From CAYQXJ01 sp964421565 (GTDB lineage: Bacteria > Planctomycetota > Brocadiia > SM23-32): DNA of 64,000 bases. Position numbers and translations under genes: made by a program. The notes under the pieces are model-generated. The model searched no databases. It was not told the DNA's origin and was given only the letters and a program-made list of their open reading frames with translations. Where the stretch lies: the NCBI GenBank assembly GCA_964421565.1, contig CAYQXJ010000002.1, positions 62,001 to 126,000 of the forward strand, given 5' to 3'. Shown in pieces: positions 62,176-64,000 of the stretch. Every line of letters begins with the position of its first letter. Within the stretch, counting starts at the first letter, position 1.

Positions 62176-63954
62176 TCATCGGGGCGCCGATTTCCGGTCT
62201 TTTTCTTTCAGTCGTTCATGCATGGCACGCAGCTGCTCGTCGTCGAGCTTCTCCGCGCTGCTTGCCAGACGATAGGCCTCGCTACTCGTCCTGCGTTTGT
62301 TATCCAGGTATATCATGTAACCGCGCAGGCGCTCTTCAGGGTCGGCCGCCGATATGCGCTCGCGCCGCTTTCGTTCCTGCGCAACAGCACTTGCCGCAGC
62401 TTCCGCCAATGCGGACTCGGGCAAAGAGCCCACGAACTCCGCAACGCCGGTCGGCTCCCTCTCCGCGCAGAGCAACCGCCATAACGCGCGTCCGGCAGGG
62501 GTTTCGCCGAGGTCCTCCTCACGTATTGTCTCTCGCGCCCTGTGCAGCAACTCAGGGCTGAGTAACAGCAGTCCGAGCAATTCCCCCGGAATTGCCAGGT
62601 CGGCCGACAGAGAACGCTCGTTCGCGTCCGCCCGAGGCTTTTGAGCACCGGCGCCACACCCTCTCCACGCTCTGCGGACGTGTGCCCATGCGGCGCTCTC
62701 ACTGACTCTCAGCTCACGTGCAGTCTGGCGGACGATCATATCTCTTTCTGCTTCGTCACGCACGGCAAGCGCCAGTTCGATCACATCGCGGAACGCAGCA
62801 CGCCTTCCCTCCAGCGTTTGCAGGTCATGCTCGGCGGCGGCCACTTCCAGGCGGTAGTCGAAGAAGCCGCGCGCCTCTTCGAGCCGCTCATGGAAAGCCT
62901 CACCGCCGCGCTCCACGATGTAGTCACAAGGGTCCTTACCCTCGGGCAGCGTGGCGACCAGCACGTGTAGGTCGCTTCCCAGCAGTACCTCGATACTGCG
63001 CAGGGCCGACTTGCGGCCTGCCTCATCGGCGTCAAAGAGCAGCACCACGCGTTCACACAGGCGGCCCAGGCGGCGTGCATGGTCCTGTGTGAGGGCAGTG
63101 CCCAGAACCGCCACCGCGTTTTCAACACCGGCCTGATGGGCCATGATCACGTCCGTGTAACCTTCCAGCACCACGGCCGTTTCACTGCTGCGCATTGCTG
63201 CTCGGGCCTGGGAAAGCCCGAAGAAGCAGTTGCGCTTGCTGAACAGGGGAGTCTCCGGACTGTTCAGGTACTTCGGTTCATCATCCTCGCGGAGCGCGCG
63301 GGCGCCGAAACCTATAGTGCGGCCTGCCGCATCAGCAATCGGGAACATGAGCCGGTTACGAAACCGATCGTAGCAGCCGTCTGCGCGTTCGCGCTCCGCC
63401 GCAAGTCCGGCACGCACCAAAGTGTGGGCGTCGAAGCCGCGCTTGGCTGCCAGTTCGAGAAGGTACTGCCAGCCGTCTGGCGCATAGCCGAGCCGCCAGC
63501 GCTCAATCGAATCGGCATTGATGTGACGGTGTGTCAGGTACTCGCGGACATCGTCCTTCTTCTGCAGGCATTTCTGGAAGAAGTTGGTAGCCAGTTCGTT
63601 CACGGCGCGCAGCGCGCCAATCTCGTCGCGCGACGGGCCGCTCTCGGTGCGGTACCGGCTCAGGTCAATGCCGGCTTCGCCGGCCAGGCGCTGCAGCGCT
63701 TCGCCGAAGCTCAGCCCCTCCATCTTCTCCAGGAAGGTGAAGACGTTCCCCCCTTCCTTGCAGCCAAAACAGTAGTACAGGCCGTTTTCAGGGTCGATGG
63801 AGAAGGAAGGGGTTTTCTCTTCGTGGAAAGGGCAACGCGCCCAGTAGCTATTGCCTTTCCTGGTCAGGTCGCAATGCCGCCCCACGATACGCAAAAAATC
63901 CGCACCGCGGATCACCTGGTGTACAACGTGTTCAGGTACGCGGCCTGCCACCAA
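62176..63954 (-). CDS. dnaG: DNA primase DnaG
   Basis: The 592-residue protein has the N-terminal zinc ribbon (CPFHEEKTPSFSIDPEN then YYCFGCKEGG), the primase core with RFRNRLMFPIADAAGRTIGF and the Toprim motifs AVVLEGYTDVIMAHQAG and VVLLFDADEAGR, and a helical C-terminal DnaB-binding region. It makes RNA primers at the replication fork. The frame opens at TTG 63954, but GTG 63951 has GAGG at a better spacing, 6 bases, and may be the true start. Only 46 bases lie upstream in the window, too few to see the operon promoter. Confidence 0.95.
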   Translation of the reverse strand: MVAGRVPEHVVHQVIRGADFLRIVGRHCDLTRKGNSYWARCPFHEEKTPSFSIDPENGLYYCFGCKEGGNVFTFLEKMEGLSFGEALQRLAGEAGIDLSRYRTESGPSRDEIGALRAVNELATNFFQKCLQKKDDVREYLTHRHINADSIERWRLGYAPDGWQYLLELAAKRGFDAHTLVRAGLAAERERADGCYDRFRNRLMFPIADAAGRTIGFGARALREDDEPKYLNSPETPLFSKRNCFFGLSQARAAMRSSETAVVLEGYTDVIMAHQAGVENAVAVLGTALTQDHARRLGRLCERVVLLFDADEAGRKSALRSIEVLLGSDLHVLVATLPEGKDPCDYIVERGGEAFHERLEEARGFFDYRLEVAAAEHDLQTLEGRRAAFRDVIELALAVRDEAERDMIVRQTARELRVSESAAWAHVRRAWRGCGAGAQKPRADANERSLSADLAIPGELLGLLLLSPELLHRARETIREEDLGETPAGRALWRLLCAEREPTGVAEFVGSLPESALAEAAASAVAQERKRRERISAADPEERLRGYMIYLDNKRRTSSEAYRLASSAEKLDDEQLRAMHERLKEKDRKSAPR

Positions 63955-64000
63955 TGACCTCGTGAGATGCGCCGACCCGAGAACTCGCGCGTTGACCGAC

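Overview
The window looks like a scaffold from a metagenome-assembled or draft genome of a high-GC, Gram-negative, diderm bacterium. A run of exactly 100 Ns at 11190..11289 is a typical scaffold gap. LpxD (lipid A), a LolA-like carrier, UppP, MreC and several lipoproteins point to an outer-membrane cell plan. The mix of a GH9 glycoside hydrolase, an FAD-dependent oxidoreductase, two Gfo/Idh/MocA enzymes, a sugar isomerase-type TIM barrel, a UroD-like protein and an archaeal/eukaryotic-type prolyl-tRNA synthetase recalls uncultivated PVC- or FCB-type lineages. I cannot assign a phylum from sequence alone. No rRNA, tRNA, CRISPR array, transposase or prophage gene was seen. Most of the window is core chromosome.

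Layout. 1..10085: a mostly minus-strand block holding LolA-like (cut by the window edge), HAD phosphatase and FAD oxidoreductase genes, then Gfo/Idh, GH9, proS and a sugar isomerase-like gene, with one plus-strand LysE exporter behind a palindrome-overlapped promoter. 10286..11680: a COG1964/MJ0619-like radical SAM gene broken by a one-base frameshift and by the N gap. 11778..15184: the tig-clpP-clpX proteostasis operon. 15344..18253: a fused E1 alpha-beta 2-oxoacid dehydrogenase and a small membrane-anchored protein. 18234..26557: DUF62 SAM hydrolase, mreC, a GNAT protein, an orphan gene coupled to aroA, and a minus-strand operon of small lipoprotein, M48-TPR lipoprotein and ATP-grasp enzyme. 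26850..29066: UvrD/PcrA helicase. 29231..29753: a frameshifted small membrane-protein gene.

29924..39117 is the most interesting block: one long apparent operon rnfE-rnfA-(SurA-like)-alaC-rnfC-rnfD-rnfG-scpB-HD hydrolase. It encodes five of the six core Rnf subunits, in two pieces separated by a periplasmic chaperone and an alanine aminotransferase, with no rnfB. RnfD also carries an altered covalent-flavin motif.

39155..52649: a stand-alone metallo-beta-lactamase, a second Gfo/Idh, an Na/Pi cotransporter, the minus-strand operon lpxD-(FGE-like coiled-coil lipoprotein)-uppP-CPBP protease, then tadA, comEC and a polytopic membrane protein. 52658..60274: folC, a class II aldolase, a membrane protein, panD-yggS, an RNase H-fold exonuclease, a UroD-like protein and a zinc-ribbon coiled-coil protein. 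60479..63954: the dnaG-rpoD core of the macromolecular synthesis operon, followed by a terminator and a cluster of hairpins.

I do not see a clear-cut unknown multi-gene system. The best leads are the RnfB-less split Rnf locus, the broken COG1964-like radical SAM gene, the lipoprotein/M48/ATP-grasp operon, the FGE-like lipoprotein inside the cell-envelope operon, and the hairpin cluster beside rpoD. Promoter calls are by-eye matches to sigma-70 hexamers with 16-18 base spacers and have not been scored statistically.
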